This document shows positions 23,156 through 35,234 of a stretch of DNA of 64,000 bases, in pieces (the stretch's first letter is position 1; every line of letters starts with the position of its first letter). The stretch lies in assembly GCA_018907035.1 (NCBI GenBank), contig JACCIC010000142.1, forward strand, positions 558,001-622,000, written 5' to 3'. Origin of the DNA: Sycobia sp. Sy_11 (taxonomy: Eukaryota; Arthropoda; Insecta; Hymenoptera; Epichrysomallidae). Under the pieces are notes generated by a model. That model had not been told where the DNA came from. It did not search any database and saw only the letters and a program-made list of their open reading frames with translations. The position numbers and the translations under genes are program-made.

Positions 23156-23672
23156 TTACAGTCTTTATAATATCATGACAGTCAGACTGTCCTTGTTTAT
23201 TATCACCCCCCAAGAATCTGAAATAAATCTTATTACTAATTTTAATTAGGTTAAAAATTAAAACTAATAAATTAAAATAATACTAAAATTAAATTAAATA
23301 ATATAAAATAAAATAAAATAAAGTAATAAACTACATTTCATGTTAGCAAAGGACAATCTCACTGCTTCCACCACCTTATTTACTCCATTAGTGCTCGACG
23401 TTTCAAACCGCTACGCTTCATTCTCAGGAACTAAATTCTCCATTGCTAACAGAATATAGTTTATTACTTTATTATTTTTATTTTATTTTATTTTATATTA
23501 TTTTCTTTTATATTATTTTATTTTATTGTATACTTATTTTAATTTATTAGTTTTAATTTTTAATCTAATTAAATTTAGTAATTTCTATTTGAGATTCGTC
23601 GTAGGTGATGGTAAACAAGGACCGTCTGATTGTCATTATTTTAGTTAATATATAATGTTATAAGGACTGTAA
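23156..23672. mobile_element. PLE-derived foldback element
   Basis: The left arm (CTTACAGTCTTTATAATATC, GACAGTCAGACTGTCC) is mirrored by the right arm (GACCGTCTGATTGTC, GGACTGTAAG). The whole ~515-bp unit is an imperfect inverted repeat with AT-rich arms. The centre (23,360-23,445) holds the PLE-type unique segment with a degenerate hammerhead-like core (CTGAGAAT...GAAAC on the minus strand, 23,400-23,427). No coding sequence remains. Confidence 0.65.
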
Positions 23673-23949
23673 GATTGATAAAAATATTTACTAATTTAAG
23701 TTCATTTATTGCTTAACCTTACTTCTATTGCCAATTTAATTCGGCGATACATAGAATTAAAAACATCTAACAGCATCTCTATGAAACATTATGGAATAAT
23801 TGTAAAGGCATTATCTACAAATCCTTTACACTCATTTCCTTTAACAAGAAAAGAATTGAATACTTAATTTTTTTAAAATGATTTAATTCAGTTTACAAAT
23901 GTATAAAATGCCTTCATACTGGTCTTAAATACGTAAGTAAACAAGACCA

Positions 23950-24010
23950 CAGGGAGCTTCATCGCTAGAGCGCAGGAGCAGACTTTGTGATCCGAATTCA
24001 AATCAAAATT
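23950..24010 (+). ncRNA. possible tRNA-derived SINE fragment
   Basis: CATCGCTAGAGCGCAGG resembles an A box region and GAATTCAAATCA a B box, with spacing close to that in the SINE at 20,700-20,782. The two are similar along the segment, but this copy is more decayed. Confidence 0.35.
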
Positions 24011-25740
24011 ATATTAACCTATATATTGATGTATTATAGAGATACTATAGTCCGTCTTGTTCAATTAAATTATGATTATATAAACAAATAAATAATATTT
24101 CTGATATTAAATAGTTCTTGGATATTATATGGAGATTATATTATTGACTTATATTTCATGACGATTTGAATCAAAACTGCGGACATAGTATTAATACTGT
24201 GCAATGTAACCATAGTATAGTTTTTTGGGCTCCAATGTTCATCAATTACTTTTTAACATTTGTTTTATCTCTCGTAAATATGTAGCCGGATAAGAAGCTT
24301 TATTGTAATAAAATCAGTTGATTTTATATACAATATCAGTATTTACAAAGTTAGGTGTTAGGTCTTTACCTAATGAATTATTCTATTTAATCTTAAAGAG
24401 GTACTAAACTTATATTATTTTTCCAACAAATTAAATATGTTATTTACACGTGAAGTGTCATAAAAAGGAATCTTAATTATGGAGAATCGACAAATAAGTT
24501 ATATGATACAGTAAACTAAATACAGTAAACTAAATGTATCGCAATAGAAATGAATAGGAAAATCAAATAAAAATAAATTAATGCATTGGAGTGACAAAAA
24601 GGATATAACTATAACAAATATTTACTAGGGTAAGAAATATAGGTACATGATGAAACTATGTCTTTTTATAAAATCTGTAAGCGACATGTGTCATCAAAGG
24701 AAGAAGTAAATAACATGTCACTCGCATCATCGAAATCATTTAGTTACATGAAACCCGTGTCAGCAAACATATAGAATTATAAGTGATAATTATAGTTACG
24801 ATAATTGGATATAGTTGGATGATATGTTTCCTTGTTTGAAAAACGGTAGGGCAACAGTCATAGAATCCCTTGAAAATTCCTCGCAAAATTATATGATGTA
24901 CTAAAACAATATTATAGCAATTGTCATATTAATACACAAAGGCACATAAAAACGATCATGAAGTTTTTCTTTTTATCTCCAGTAAATAAAGCGTCGACTG
25001 TCGAATTCAAGAAATTATTTATGATTTAAAATTGAATCAAGAGCATTATAAAATTGAAGCTAGAACTTAGATACATATCCAAGATGAATTTTTGTTATAC
25101 ATCATGAAAAGTAAATTTGATAGTAAAACACTTAATAATTGCTATCTGTGACGGACGGGTTCATCAATATTAGTGCTCGCGATACTATTTGAATTTATAA
25201 TAAATAAATACTCAATGTTGCAAATTGCTGTTTTGAATATCGTAACTAGTATAAAATACGTGTTTAAATCAAATTAATTGTCAAATAAATACAATTAAGC
25301 GAAGCCTTAATAAATCAGAAAAAGCACGACATTATTTAGGGAATCAAGCGTAATCTGTGACGGCACAATATGGGTATTGCTCAACGAGTCAATATAATAA
25401 AATCAAGTCATCGATGTTTGAATAGTTTTAACTCTGACAATAGCAATATGGGTTGCAAACAAAAAGATTACGAAAAATTTAAATGAAAGCATTACTATTA
25501 TATCACGATCCCGACTATTGCATACGGAGCTTCAAAGTTGTCAAAATATAACGGTAAATACAGTAGAAATGAAAAAAAATCTTCCTTTTTCAATCTCTTT
25601 AATAATTATTAATAAATATTTAATATGAATCCGGTGAAACGATTCCGATAGGTTTCTTTCTCGACAGCGATTCAAAGTTTCTGATTACGACTGAGAAATA
25701 AACGAAAACTTTAAATTTGAATTTAAAAAATATATATTAA
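24011..25740. other. AT-rich sequence, no gene seen
   Basis: No coding-like frame, terminal repeat or RNA motif found on either strand. Confidence 0.6.
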
Positions 25741-25744
25741 TAAA

Positions 25745-26462
25745 TATTTTTATCGGTCTTACAGTCTTTATAATATAATATATTAACGAAAATAATGACA
25801 GTCAGACTGTCTTTGTTTATATTCACCCCTGAAGAATATGCAATAGAACTTATTATTACAATAAATTATAATAAAAATTATAAATTAAAAATAAAACAAA
25901 ATTAATAAATATTCTTATCGGTCTTAGAGTCTTTATAATATAATAAAACTAAACTTTTAAAACTAAAATAATAAATAAAATAAAAATAATATAAAAAATA
26001 ATATATTCTATGTTAGTAAAGAACAACCTGACTGCCCCCATATTTGGTACAGAACATTTACATGTCATAAATGTTATACCAATAAATTTGTAATATAGAT
26101 GTGGTATATAAAGTAGCATGCTGGGTTTTTCAATTTAGTTTGGTTCTTGAGGGTGAACCGTAGCGGTTCGAAACGTCAGACATCAAAGGTGAATCTAAAT
26201 TTAAGATGGTGGAGGCAGTCATGTTGCCCTTTGGTAACATAGAATATTGTTATTATTTTTTTTATTTTCTTTATGATTTTATTTTTATTTTATTTTATTA
26301 TTAATTTTATTTTATTTTTATGTTTAATTTTTAATATAATTTATTTAGTAATATGTTCTATTTCAGATTCTTCGAGTTTGAATATAAATAAGGACAGTCT
26401 GACTGTCATTATTTTAGCTAATATATTATATTATAAATACTGTAAGATCGATCAAAATATTT
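25745..26462. mobile_element. PLE-derived foldback element, larger copy
   Basis: Outer arms CGGTCTTACAGTCTTTATAA (25,754) and ATACTGTAAGATCGAT (~26,440) are inverted, followed inward by GACAGTCAGACTGTC and its mirror GACAGTCTGACTGTC. The inner AT-rich arms pair along most of their length. The central ~260 bp (26,015-26,240) contains the PLE core with the ribozyme-like motif at 26,146-26,174. Confidence 0.65.
26146..26174 (+). ncRNA. hammerhead-like motif of a PLE (intact stem II, mutated core)
   Basis: GAACC-GTAGC-GGTTC forms a perfect 5-bp stem II and is followed by GAAAC. The upstream core reads CTTGAGGGT instead of CTGATGAG, so cleavage is unlikely. Compared with 52,947-52,975 the stem has changed at both sides of two base pairs. 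Confidence 0.5.
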
Positions 26463-26464
26463 AA

Positions 26465-28940
26465 TTCAGATTAATTTCAATTCAATTATTAATTTAATTC
26501 AGAACAGTCGATATAAGTACAATTTTTAACTTTAAAAAATATAAATATTCATGTAGACGTTAAAAATAACAACATGTTCCATTCAATCAAACTATCATTC
26601 CGAAGTATAATTTGAGTTGTTCCCCAAATCTGTTATTTATCATCATATAATCTTGTTATTACTATCTTAAAGAGGGTTTAACTTAACTAAATTATATATG
26701 CTTATTATTATTATAAGAGGGTTTAACTAAATTATATATGCTCGGGAAGATGTACAAGATAGCGTGCCGAAGATTTTTCTCCTTAGATTCAATTCCTTAA
26801 ATTGAATTTCTTAAATTAAATTAAAACAACTTCAAACAGATTTATACGGGAATACATGGAAGGAGGTCACACGATCGTGCATTTAAATCAGTATAGATTA
26901 ACTGCAGTACTAGACTGTGTTGAAGTATGCGAGTTAAACATTGGTTTAGATTTGATACTTCGACAAAATCAACCTCAGATTTTTCAGTAAAGAATTGCCT
27001 TAAAGCAAGAAATATTATAAAAAAAGATATATTCTACATATGTCTACCATTTCTGACTTAGCAATACGACTTGAACTCGGATATAAAGAAATTTATTAAC
27101 AAAATTTAGTCAACGAAGGCAATATTATCAAAAAACTGATAAAGCGATGACGATCCGTAGAAAATGTATTAAGTATAGCGTATAATGTACTATACTGATA
27201 CTCATACACTCACATATGGAACCACTTCTGCTCGATTTTTGGCAATGTCAAGTCTTCTTGAATTGGCAAAGAACACCAATCCAGATATCTTAATACCAAA
27301 GAAATTAAAAAATGAAAGTGAATTTCATAACGTTTAGATTAGTACAGACACCTTAAGCGAGACTTTTCAGCTGAAAAATAATTGAATATAGGTTACCAAT
27401 ACAGCTGTTATATCGCTGAAAAAATGGGTATTTAATTACATGGTCTTACTGAATTTTATTGCAGATATTTCTGTAAATTCATAATGCAAAGTGTAGTAAT
27501 GTCAAGTTCGCTGAGACGAGTCTGTGCTATTAGATGTGTCTGTGAATGTAAAATATTACATTCATATGATTTGGACTATGCTCCATAGGGCATGCTCCAA
27601 ATAATTTACATAAATTAAATGAGGTTCAATTTTTGAGGAAACTGATAATAAATTAGAAATTCATTGAATTAAAAACAGCGATTAATTGAAACAAAGAACG
27701 CGATGCAAATTCATTGAACTACAGAACATTCGCATGCGCTGGAAATTTTATTCTGAAGTTGTACTTATATCAGATCCCTACATAAAAATAGTGATGTTGA
27801 ATGCAGTTTCTATGTATGTCATACTAAGTAACATGGTGAGAAAGCATTTACTTACCTAAATTAGATTTATATGATTATTAAAATCGTTATTCGATTAGTA
27901 AGCCATACATAAAACTTATTTTTGGTTGGATTTATCAATTACTGTAAAATGGATGCAAGCTTAACTTTACGCGGTAAAAACGTTCATTAGAAATAAAGTC
28001 TATATTGGCCGTTTTATGAAAGCAGAAGGAAGAGATCGCCCAAAAATTCTTTATGGTGGCCTGTGCAAAATACGGTTAAGCGAGTTAACTACTTTTGTAG
28101 AGGTCATATATCTTCCGAATTCATAAACAACGACCACGAAAAGTCTAAATGTAATGCAATATGAATGATTTCAAATAATTACAGTACCTAATAAATGATA
28201 AATCAGTATCCAATTCGAGTAACTCGAGCACCTTTATTAATCTATTTCTTAATAAAAACAATCTAATTCGAGTAGGAACGCGTTTAGTAAATTAGAGCTT
28301 AACGTACGATAGTGAACATGTGATGCTAATGTCAAAAAATTATCATATTAAATCATAAATCATAACGAATTAACATAAATAAATATTAGACGGTGATGCC
28401 CAAACAACAAATTATGCTGTTCAATAAAATTGTTGACCCATTTTAAGCACAAAAGTTGTAAAACGGGTCATTCGAAAATATATTTATAATTTCGGGCGAA
28501 ACATGTAATTTTTACACATATAACGGAAAATGCCCTCGTAATCGTGTTAAATCGTCGTATTCATGTTGAAATACCATGATTATTCTAGATCTTCTTTTCG
28601 ACATAATGTAAATTTATAAAAGGAAGCCAACAAATACATGACAATTTTCATGTGATTTCCGACAAAGATATGTTATATTGAGTCAGTATCGGATTTCAAC
28701 ACCGATGCTTTTACTTCGGTGTCACTTAGTTTTTTTTGCATAGCAAGGAAAATGTATTAATTTATAATTCAATAAGGTGACAAATTTTCTTGGGGCAGAG
28801 GATGAAATTAAACAATGAATGACCTCATTGGAGCTCAAGAATTAGGTCGTTATGAATTATTTAGTATGAATTATTAAGTTTTTAGTTCTTTTTATTTAAG
28901 TTTTAGATCTTGTTAACGGCTTTCGAATGAGTTAATGTAA
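26465..28940. other. AT-rich sequence, no gene seen
   Basis: About 2.5 kb of low-GC DNA with short repeats (for example AGAGGGTTTAACT twice near 26,671-26,718) and no recognised coding or element sequence. Confidence 0.6.
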
Positions 28941-28952
28941 TGAAGAATGTGA

Positions 28953-29520
28953 GACGGCCAAAAACATGGCCGCGCAAATTTACTTCGAACAAAGGATTTA
29001 TTATACGCGTTAAAATTTAAGATAGTATTACATCTAATTTGGTGGATGTATTTTACAATACATACACGAAATTAGATGTATAAACTTCACAAGAAAAATA
29101 TCGAATATCATTAGAAATAATATATTAAATATATTATTTCTATAATTATTAAATTAAGACTCGCGTATACACCGAATAAACACCGAAAACCGGGCAAAGG
29201 TCGCGACGACTACTTGAGAAGGTAGTCGTCGCAACTGCCGAAACTCGAACAAGTAGAGAGAGAACGCGATATCTAGTCTCTCTCTCTACCACTAAGTTAA
29301 GTACAGCGTATGCCGTAGAGGGGATACACTGCGCGCGGCAAGAGAGCACGCGTTCAATGTATTAGACCGGCGGCCGCTATCCCCTCTAATACATGCCGCA
29401 CGCACACTACTACACGCTCTCACTGAGCAGCCTGAGCCGCAACGAATGTAGCGAATGCGCGAATACCAGCATATACAACGGGTGTCCGAAAACGAATGCA
29501 CCCGCTCTATTTAATTAAAT
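28953..29520 (-). repeat. dispersed ~570-bp repeat, copy A
   Basis: Matches, as reverse complement, 55,340-55,930 and more weakly 47,560-48,065. Shared landmarks: GTTGTATATGCTGG at one end, TGTATTAGAGGGGATA and GTGTATCCCCTCTA in the middle, GTGGTAGAGAGAGA, and a GGCC-n-GGCCGCG hairpin at the other end. AGAGGGGATA and TATCCCCTCT are inverted copies within the unit. No frame runs through it. An LTR or SINE-like noncoding element is possible. Confidence 0.55.
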
Positions 29521-29744
29521 TAACTAAAACAAATGATTTAATGTACACATAATGTATAAATATATGTATATAAATATTTAAACTTGTGTATATGTGTATT
29601 ATTACTGTGCGCAGCACACCGGCTGCAAATAATAACGAAATATAAAATAATAATTGTTATAATTATTATTGAGTATTATAATTATTATTGATTATTATTG
29701 TTATTATTATAATTATTATTATTATTAATATAATTATGATAATT
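29521..29744. repeat. (ATT)n-rich low-complexity tract
   Basis: Irregular ATT/AAT repeats joining copy A to the hairpin array. Confidence 0.7.
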
Positions 29745-30290
29745 CGGCGCCTCGTCCGAAATTAAACGAGCGGCGACAGAATTATCCGATTATTTTACTA
29801 TAAAAGGGCCCGCAAAAGGCAAAATCGGCAGTTCGCCCGGTGAACCAACTGCCCCGAAGTTGTTTCACACGAACTCCTCCCGGAGCTAAAACCTTTTCCA
29901 GAGCTCAAATAAATCCTGACTTGTAAAAATCCTCTCCGAAATTATTAACTTGATCTCTGTTGCGAGGCGCTCCTCAAAAGACAGACGGTTAATAATTTAC
30001 CTTTCCTAGGTAAACGTGATCCTGGTTGCGAGGCGCTCCTCAAAAGACCAGCAGTTTACTTATCCTTACATTTACCTATTTCTCCGAAGTTATTAGCTTG
30101 ATCTCTGTTGCGAGGCGCTCCTCAAAAGACAGACGGCTAATAACTTTACCTATCCTTAAGTAAACGTGATCCTGGTTGCGAGGCGCTCCTCAAAAGACCA
30201 GCAGTTTACTTATGCGAACTAGAAATTCTCCCCTTAACTCTTGATCCTGGTTGCGAGGCGCTCCTCAAAAGACAATTGGAGTTAAGTTTT
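29745..30290 (+). ncRNA. array of consecutive hairpins with a repeated conserved core
   Basis: Five hairpins share the core GCGAGGCGCTCCTCAAAAG, in which GAGG and CCTC pair around a CGCT loop. Around it sit 5-bp helices (TCTGT/ACAGA in hairpins 1 and 3, CTGGT/ACCAG in 2 and 4) and outer helices. H1 29,939-29,998: AAATTATTAAC with GTTAATAATTT. H2 30,010-30,059: GTAAAC with GTTTAC. H3 30,087-30,146: AAGTTATTAGC with GCTAATAACTT. H4 30,158-30,211: AAGTAAAC with GTTTACTT. H5 30,233-30,286: CTTAACTC with GAGTTAAG. H1 and H3 differ at two outer pairs, both compensated. Two simpler hairpins precede them (AATTC...GAATT at ~29,752; GGCAGTT...AACTGCC at ~29,827). It probably belongs to an LTR or leader of a retroelement; the function is unknown. 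Confidence 0.7.
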
Positions 30291-30692
30291 CCTTATTTTT
30301 CATTCCATTTCAAATCAACCTGTCTGGGTTCATTAAATCCCCGCGTGGAAAATAACACTGGGTATTCGTGCGGTAACTAGCGCCGAAAATTAGAGGCATT
30401 GCGGAAAATAGCGCAAAATTTATACAAATAAATATATAGATCTAGCTATAGTTTACCATTATTAATTATTTTTTGTGTTTATATTGATTTGTTTCAGAAT
30501 CCTGTAGATAGAGGAGCTGATTTATTTTCGCAAATAAATTAATATTTTTTTGTTATAAAAAAATTATATACTGTGTTCGTGTAATATTATGTTCCTGAAA
30601 CCGCTGCTCGATCCTGAAAAACATCCTCCCCTCTCAAAACTACCCTGGGAAGATACCGCGTAGGCTATCCAGCGGGGGATAGGAACGTTACA
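30291..30692 (+). repeat. LTR-like 3' segment ending AACGTTACA
   Basis: About 400 bp homologous to 32,555-32,941: CGTGGAAAATAACACTGGGT, CAGAATCCTGTAGATAGAGG, CCTGGGAAGATACCGCGTAG and the end GGAACGTTACA. Together with the hairpin array it forms one repeat family. The CA-type end matches LTR edges; the start of this copy could not be fixed. Confidence 0.6.
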
Positions 30693-32030
30693 AATGAATA
30701 AATTTTATGAATGAGTTAATTCTCACTTTAATTGAAATTCATCGCCTCCGAGCTCTCCTTAGTTTGGTGGTATCGCGTCAGCGATTACGCCGAACATATG
30801 TATATATACATGTATATATATTCGGGGACAAAGAGGAAAAGGCCGGTTGAATTGCGATGGCACGCCGACCTGTCCAGTTCCCGATGACTTTGAGGCCTGG
30901 GAAAGTGCATAACGATAGAGAAGGAGAGAGCAGGAAAAGAGACGAGCATTTGGCAACGTCGATCTTATTACCATAAAATATACTGTTCCCGACGCATGCG
31001 TCGGAATGCGAACGAAAGATCGACGGATGGGTAATTCAGTGCACTATGGGAAGTGCCAGCCCCGTGGTTTTGTGGCCATTGTTTTCTCTTTCACTCCCAG
31101 GGGCGGATTTGCCAACGTAATTGGAGAGATCGTGCGGCGTAGACATTTCAAAGTCCTGCGCGGATACTTTGAGCTAAGAGAAGCGCGTTTGGTTGGAAAT
31201 GCTCGTCCAGATCAGTTGTGAAATGAGGAAAACAAAAAAATGACAGCCTCGCTTCGATTTCTGTACGTGTATACGGATGGCAATATCGTAGTTTATAATT
31301 TCAAAGACGGACTGCGGGCGTATAGAATTTAAAACCTAGATTTTAAGCGATTTATGATGTATACACATTGTTTCCGGCGAAGGTTTTCCCCTTGAAAGGT
31401 ATTTCCTTCGTCGCGAGTGGATACGAGCAAATGCGGAAACAATGTAGGGCTATTGTTTGTACAGACTGAATTTTGGACGAGCGGAGTTTGTTCGTGGAAA
31501 AAAAGGGTCTCTTGTTTAGACGGGACTTGTGACGCCGGGACGTTTTCGATGCGGAATCGAGTTTTCCAAGTGACAGGCACGTGCGCAACACATGTTGTGC
31601 ACGACGCCTTTCGTCTAAGGATCAGAGATTTCGCTTGAAAATAAAAAAAAAAAATAAAAGCCATTCGATAGGTCGCCGTGAGAGAAATCGTGGTGACAAG
31701 GAAACCAGGGCCTAGAAGGGAGAAGTGAGTTTTTTTGGCGACGTGACTGCGACGTGGAAGAAGATCGTTCCGCAAACTCAGCGGTCCGTCTCTTGTCGAT
31801 ATCGAAGTCGAACATTTCCACATAGTGTATAATATATTTTCCTAAATAAAATTAGATCCAAAATAAATTAGATTCCTAAATAAATCTCTGTCTTACAGTT
31901 CATCCCAAAACATTTTCATTTTCTTTTCTTTTCTAATATTTTTTCACCTCTTTTTGCCCTAAAATAAGTAAACTATTTAAATTCAGCTAGAGCAACTATT
32001 AAATCAAATCCGATATAATTTTTGAGAATA

Positions 32031-32034
<4 letters not shown>
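30693..32034. other. single-copy-looking sequence, no gene supported
   Basis: GC content is higher than in the neighbourhood. Open frames of 60-160 codons on both strands overlap each other and show no domain, so I do not call a gene. Confidence 0.5.

Positions 32035-32087
<53 letters not shown>
32035..32087. repeat. (TA)n array, left flank of an LTR-like insertion
   Basis: About 53 bp of pure TA repeat; the same repeat resumes at 32,942 on the other side of the insertion. Confidence 0.95.
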
Positions 32088-32090
<3 letters not shown>

Positions 32091-32377
32091 GACGTTTCGG
32101 CCCTTGTCCTGGCCGCCGCCACAGAATATATTGATCACGTGTACTTAGCACCTACCTGCTGGTTCCTCCGGTGGATGACGACTCGTCCTCTCATCACGAG
32201 GGGGTCCGCTGATAAAACGGGGCAATGCTAAAATAATCAAAGAAAAGGGGGGGTGGCAATCAATAATAATGCCTCGCTCCTATTAGGCTTTCATTTATTT
32301 TCATAACTGTACAGCACTTTCCGCAGTATTCTCTCTTTGACTCTCGCGCATGCTCGTAACCGCGCACACTCACTCTG

Positions 32378-32420
<43 letters not shown>

Positions 32421-32941
32421 GCGAGGCGCGATGTTGCGAGGCGCTCCTCAAAAGACCAGCAGTTTACTTATCCCGACTAGAAAGCTTCCCCTTAGCTCTT
32501 GATCCTGGTTGCGAGGCGCTCCTCAAAAGACCAGCGGAGTTAAGTTTACCTTGTTTTTATCCCATTTAAAATTAATCTGTCTCGCTTCGTTAGTTTCCCG
32601 CGTGGAAAATAACACTGGGTATCCGTGCGGTAAATAGCGCCGGATATTAGAGACATCGCGGAAAATAACGCGAAATTAGGTTAAGAAATATATATATAGA
32701 ACTAGTTTTTACTTTCGTATTAATTCTTTTATGTTTATTTATTTGTTACAGAATCCTGTAGATAGAGGAGTGAATTCATTCTCAATAAATTAATATTTTT
32801 TACTGTTATAAAAAAATATACTGTGTTCCAGTAAAATTATTTTCCTGCAACCGCCGTCCGATCCCGAAAAACTTCCTCCCCTCTCAAACTACCCTGGGAA
32901 GATACCGCGTAGGCTATCCCGAGGGGGACAGGAACGTTACA
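32088..32941 (+). mobile_element. solo-LTR-like element in a (TA)n array
   Basis: 854 bp with short inverted ends (TGTGACGTT...AACGTTACA) and the same 5 bases (TATAT) on both sides, although in TA-repeat context. The 5' half is unique, with a (CT)n run at 32,377-32,417. From 32,430 it contains one partial and one complete copy of the hairpin module (CTTAGCTC...GAGTTAAG outer helix, CTGGT/ACCAG inner helix), then the same ~400-bp tail as 30,291-30,692. No coding sequence. Confidence 0.65.
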
Positions 32942-33695
32942 TATATATATAGTTATAAGTAAGACGAATATAATAAGTAAGAATATATTTGTATATATAA
33001 ACTGCCTGCGTCATGCCTAATGACGAACCTCATTACCAAATGCCTGCGCGACGCACGCTTTCCCGCACCGATTATACTTTCCCATCCCCCTGGAAAATTG
33101 GGAACGAAGCACAGGCGATCTAATATACCCATTTTCCAGGATGCTGAAGTAACTAAAATTCGGCCGAAATTTCAGTTTCGAGTAGCATATAAAGATTCTC
33201 GAATCAAACGACGTACTGAAATAATATTATTTCTGAACATGAATTTCGATTTTCTAAATTATTAATGTATTAAAAAATGTACAAATGTTCGTATTATTAA
33301 GCGCGGTTGATTATTATAATATTATTATTTCTAACGTCTACGTTTTTACATTACTTAACTTATTGTTGTTATTAATATTGCTCTTGTTTTCTAATATTGA
33401 TAAAATTATTATTATTATTAATATTATTATTATTATTACTATTCTAAGCACTAATATTGCTATTCTTACTAGTATTACTGTTCTAATTGATAATAATGCT
33501 ATTATTAATATTGTTATTGTTATTATTACTGTTCCAATTAATATTTTCGATATTATTATTAATATTATAAGGACTATTAATTGTTACTGTTATTACTAGT
33601 TAAAACAATAATTATGTGGTGCTACGCGCTAATCGTTATTATTAATCTCGCTATTATTATTATTACGATTATTACTATGTTTAATATTACTTCTA
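32942..33695. repeat. AT-rich, (ATT)n-like degenerate microsatellite
   Basis: Mostly irregular ATT/TTA repeats from 33,300. The open frame of Ile/Asn codons across it is an artefact. Confidence 0.7.
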
Positions 33696-33699
33696 TGGA

Positions 33700-34185
33700 G
33701 GGGGGGCGTAGCCGGACTCCAGGGGAAGACGAGTGATGGACATGGCATGCAGACTAGGTCTAGTTGTATTCAACTCCGGATCTACGTCGACCTTTCGGAG
33801 ACTTGGCTGCAGGGAGACCATCCCTGATGTATCCTTTGCGACGGAGATTCAGGCCGCACGAGTGCGGGACTGGCGGGTGATCAAAGACTGTACAGCCAGC
33901 GATGACTAATACATCACCTTCTGCGTTGGTGATGCCACACCAGTCAGGACGACAGTTGAACGTCGCCCAGCCAGATGGATCGTCGCGAGGATCGATCACC
34001 AGTTTTCCCAGGCGCTAGAACGCGGACAGTACCTCCTGGTTGAATTACCTAGGAGCGTAAGGCTTTGCGAGCGCGTGAAAACGGTAATGGAAGCTACAAT
34101 GCATCTGATCCGACAAGCCTGCAAGCAAGCGATACCGAGGAAATTCGCGGGTCGTGCTCGCCGTCCGACTTATTGGTGGACTATA
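33700..34185 (+). pseudogene. R1-clade LINE endonuclease fragment in a microsatellite
   Basis: Reads MDMACRLGLVVFNSGSTSTF, RETIPDVSFATE, RVRDWRVIKDCTASDD and, after a TAA at about 33,907, YITFCVGD and ARRPTYWW. This is the C-terminal half of an apurinic-type endonuclease (TASD-H region) and the linker to RT. It nicks the target in R1-clade LINEs. Both sides are (ATT)n-like DNA. Confidence 0.75.
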
Positions 34186-34980
34186 TTGCTGCGCTATTCG
34201 TTGATAATTTTCACTTACTATCATTGACGCTATTATTACTATTTTTTACTATAATTGTAACCGATATTCATTAATCATTACAATTACTGTTACGATGACT
34301 GTTTTCATTAATATTACAATTCGATTATTAATGCTATCATCATCACTATTATTACTATTATTATTATTATTATTATTATTTTTAATACTACTTTCATAAT
34401 ATTCCTATTAGTTTACACAATAATATTTCCATGCTATTCATTGATAATTTGCTATATTTACTCTAATTATTACTACTTTTACTACTAATCTACGCGACTA
34501 TTGTAAACGCTAGTTATTAATCATTACAATTACGATTGTTATTACTAATATGACGATTATTAATATTAATATTATTTTCATTATTATTAATACCGCTGAT
34601 AATACTATGAGGACCATTGTCATCGACTTTAGAATTATTGTTACTGCGACTAAATATTATTGGCATGATTTTAAACTATATACATGCAGGAATTATTATA
34701 ATTATTTTTATTTTTAAGTCATACTAATATATTATTAACTCTTGCTATTGTTACCGCGATTAGGATGTTTTATATTTAAGCACAACGTAAAAGAAGCTAA
34801 AACTAATTTTGTAATTGTGTTCATCTTTATTATTATTAACATTATCTTAGCATTATCATTCATAACGTTCAATTTAATTAATGACGCTTATTTTATAAAT
34901 AAATAGAAATATGCTTCTAAAATATAACTTAATTGTACGCAGTTTAGAAATATAGAAATAATCATCATAATTATAAGAGA
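34186..34980. repeat. (ATT)n-like low-complexity DNA
   Basis: Continuation of the microsatellite-like tract; no gene seen. Confidence 0.65.
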
Positions 34981-35080
34981 TGAAGGGAGGGCTTTCTCTA
35001 TGAAGAAAAAACGTCCCATCATCTCCCTCACCACGATGTAATTTCCTGCGGAGAAATTTGCGGCGGCGCCGGGCTCGGAC

Positions 35081-35090
35081 TATAAATAAG
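35081..35090 (+). promoter_or_regulatory. TATA box of a possible LTR promoter
   Basis: TATAAATAAG in a locally GC-richer context, with a CAGATTGACG-like start region ~30 bp downstream. It precedes the duplicated coding-like unit at 35.2 kb. Confidence 0.35.
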
Positions 35091-35234
35091 AGCCCTGAAA
35101 ACTGCGGAAAGCAGATTGACGTTCGCGTTCTTTCCGTACAGTTCTGTTTTGCGATACATTGTACTAATTCTTTTTGAAATAAAAGTAATTATAAATTTCG
35201 GACAAGATCCCTTAACCTCAATTCACGTGCTCAT

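Noticed and set aside
29939..30286. Regularly spaced identical ~24-base repeats that look like a CRISPR array.
   Set aside because: The sequences between repeats are not independent spacers: they are complementary arms of hairpins centred on each repeat. The setting is a eukaryotic retroelement, with no cas genes.
31329..31823. 164-codon minus-strand frame with overlapping frames on both strands.
   Set aside because: No domain, signal or splice context, and competing frames of similar length suggest chance.
33285..33599. Ile/Asn-rich 104-codon frame.
   Set aside because: Translation of an (ATT)n-like microsatellite.
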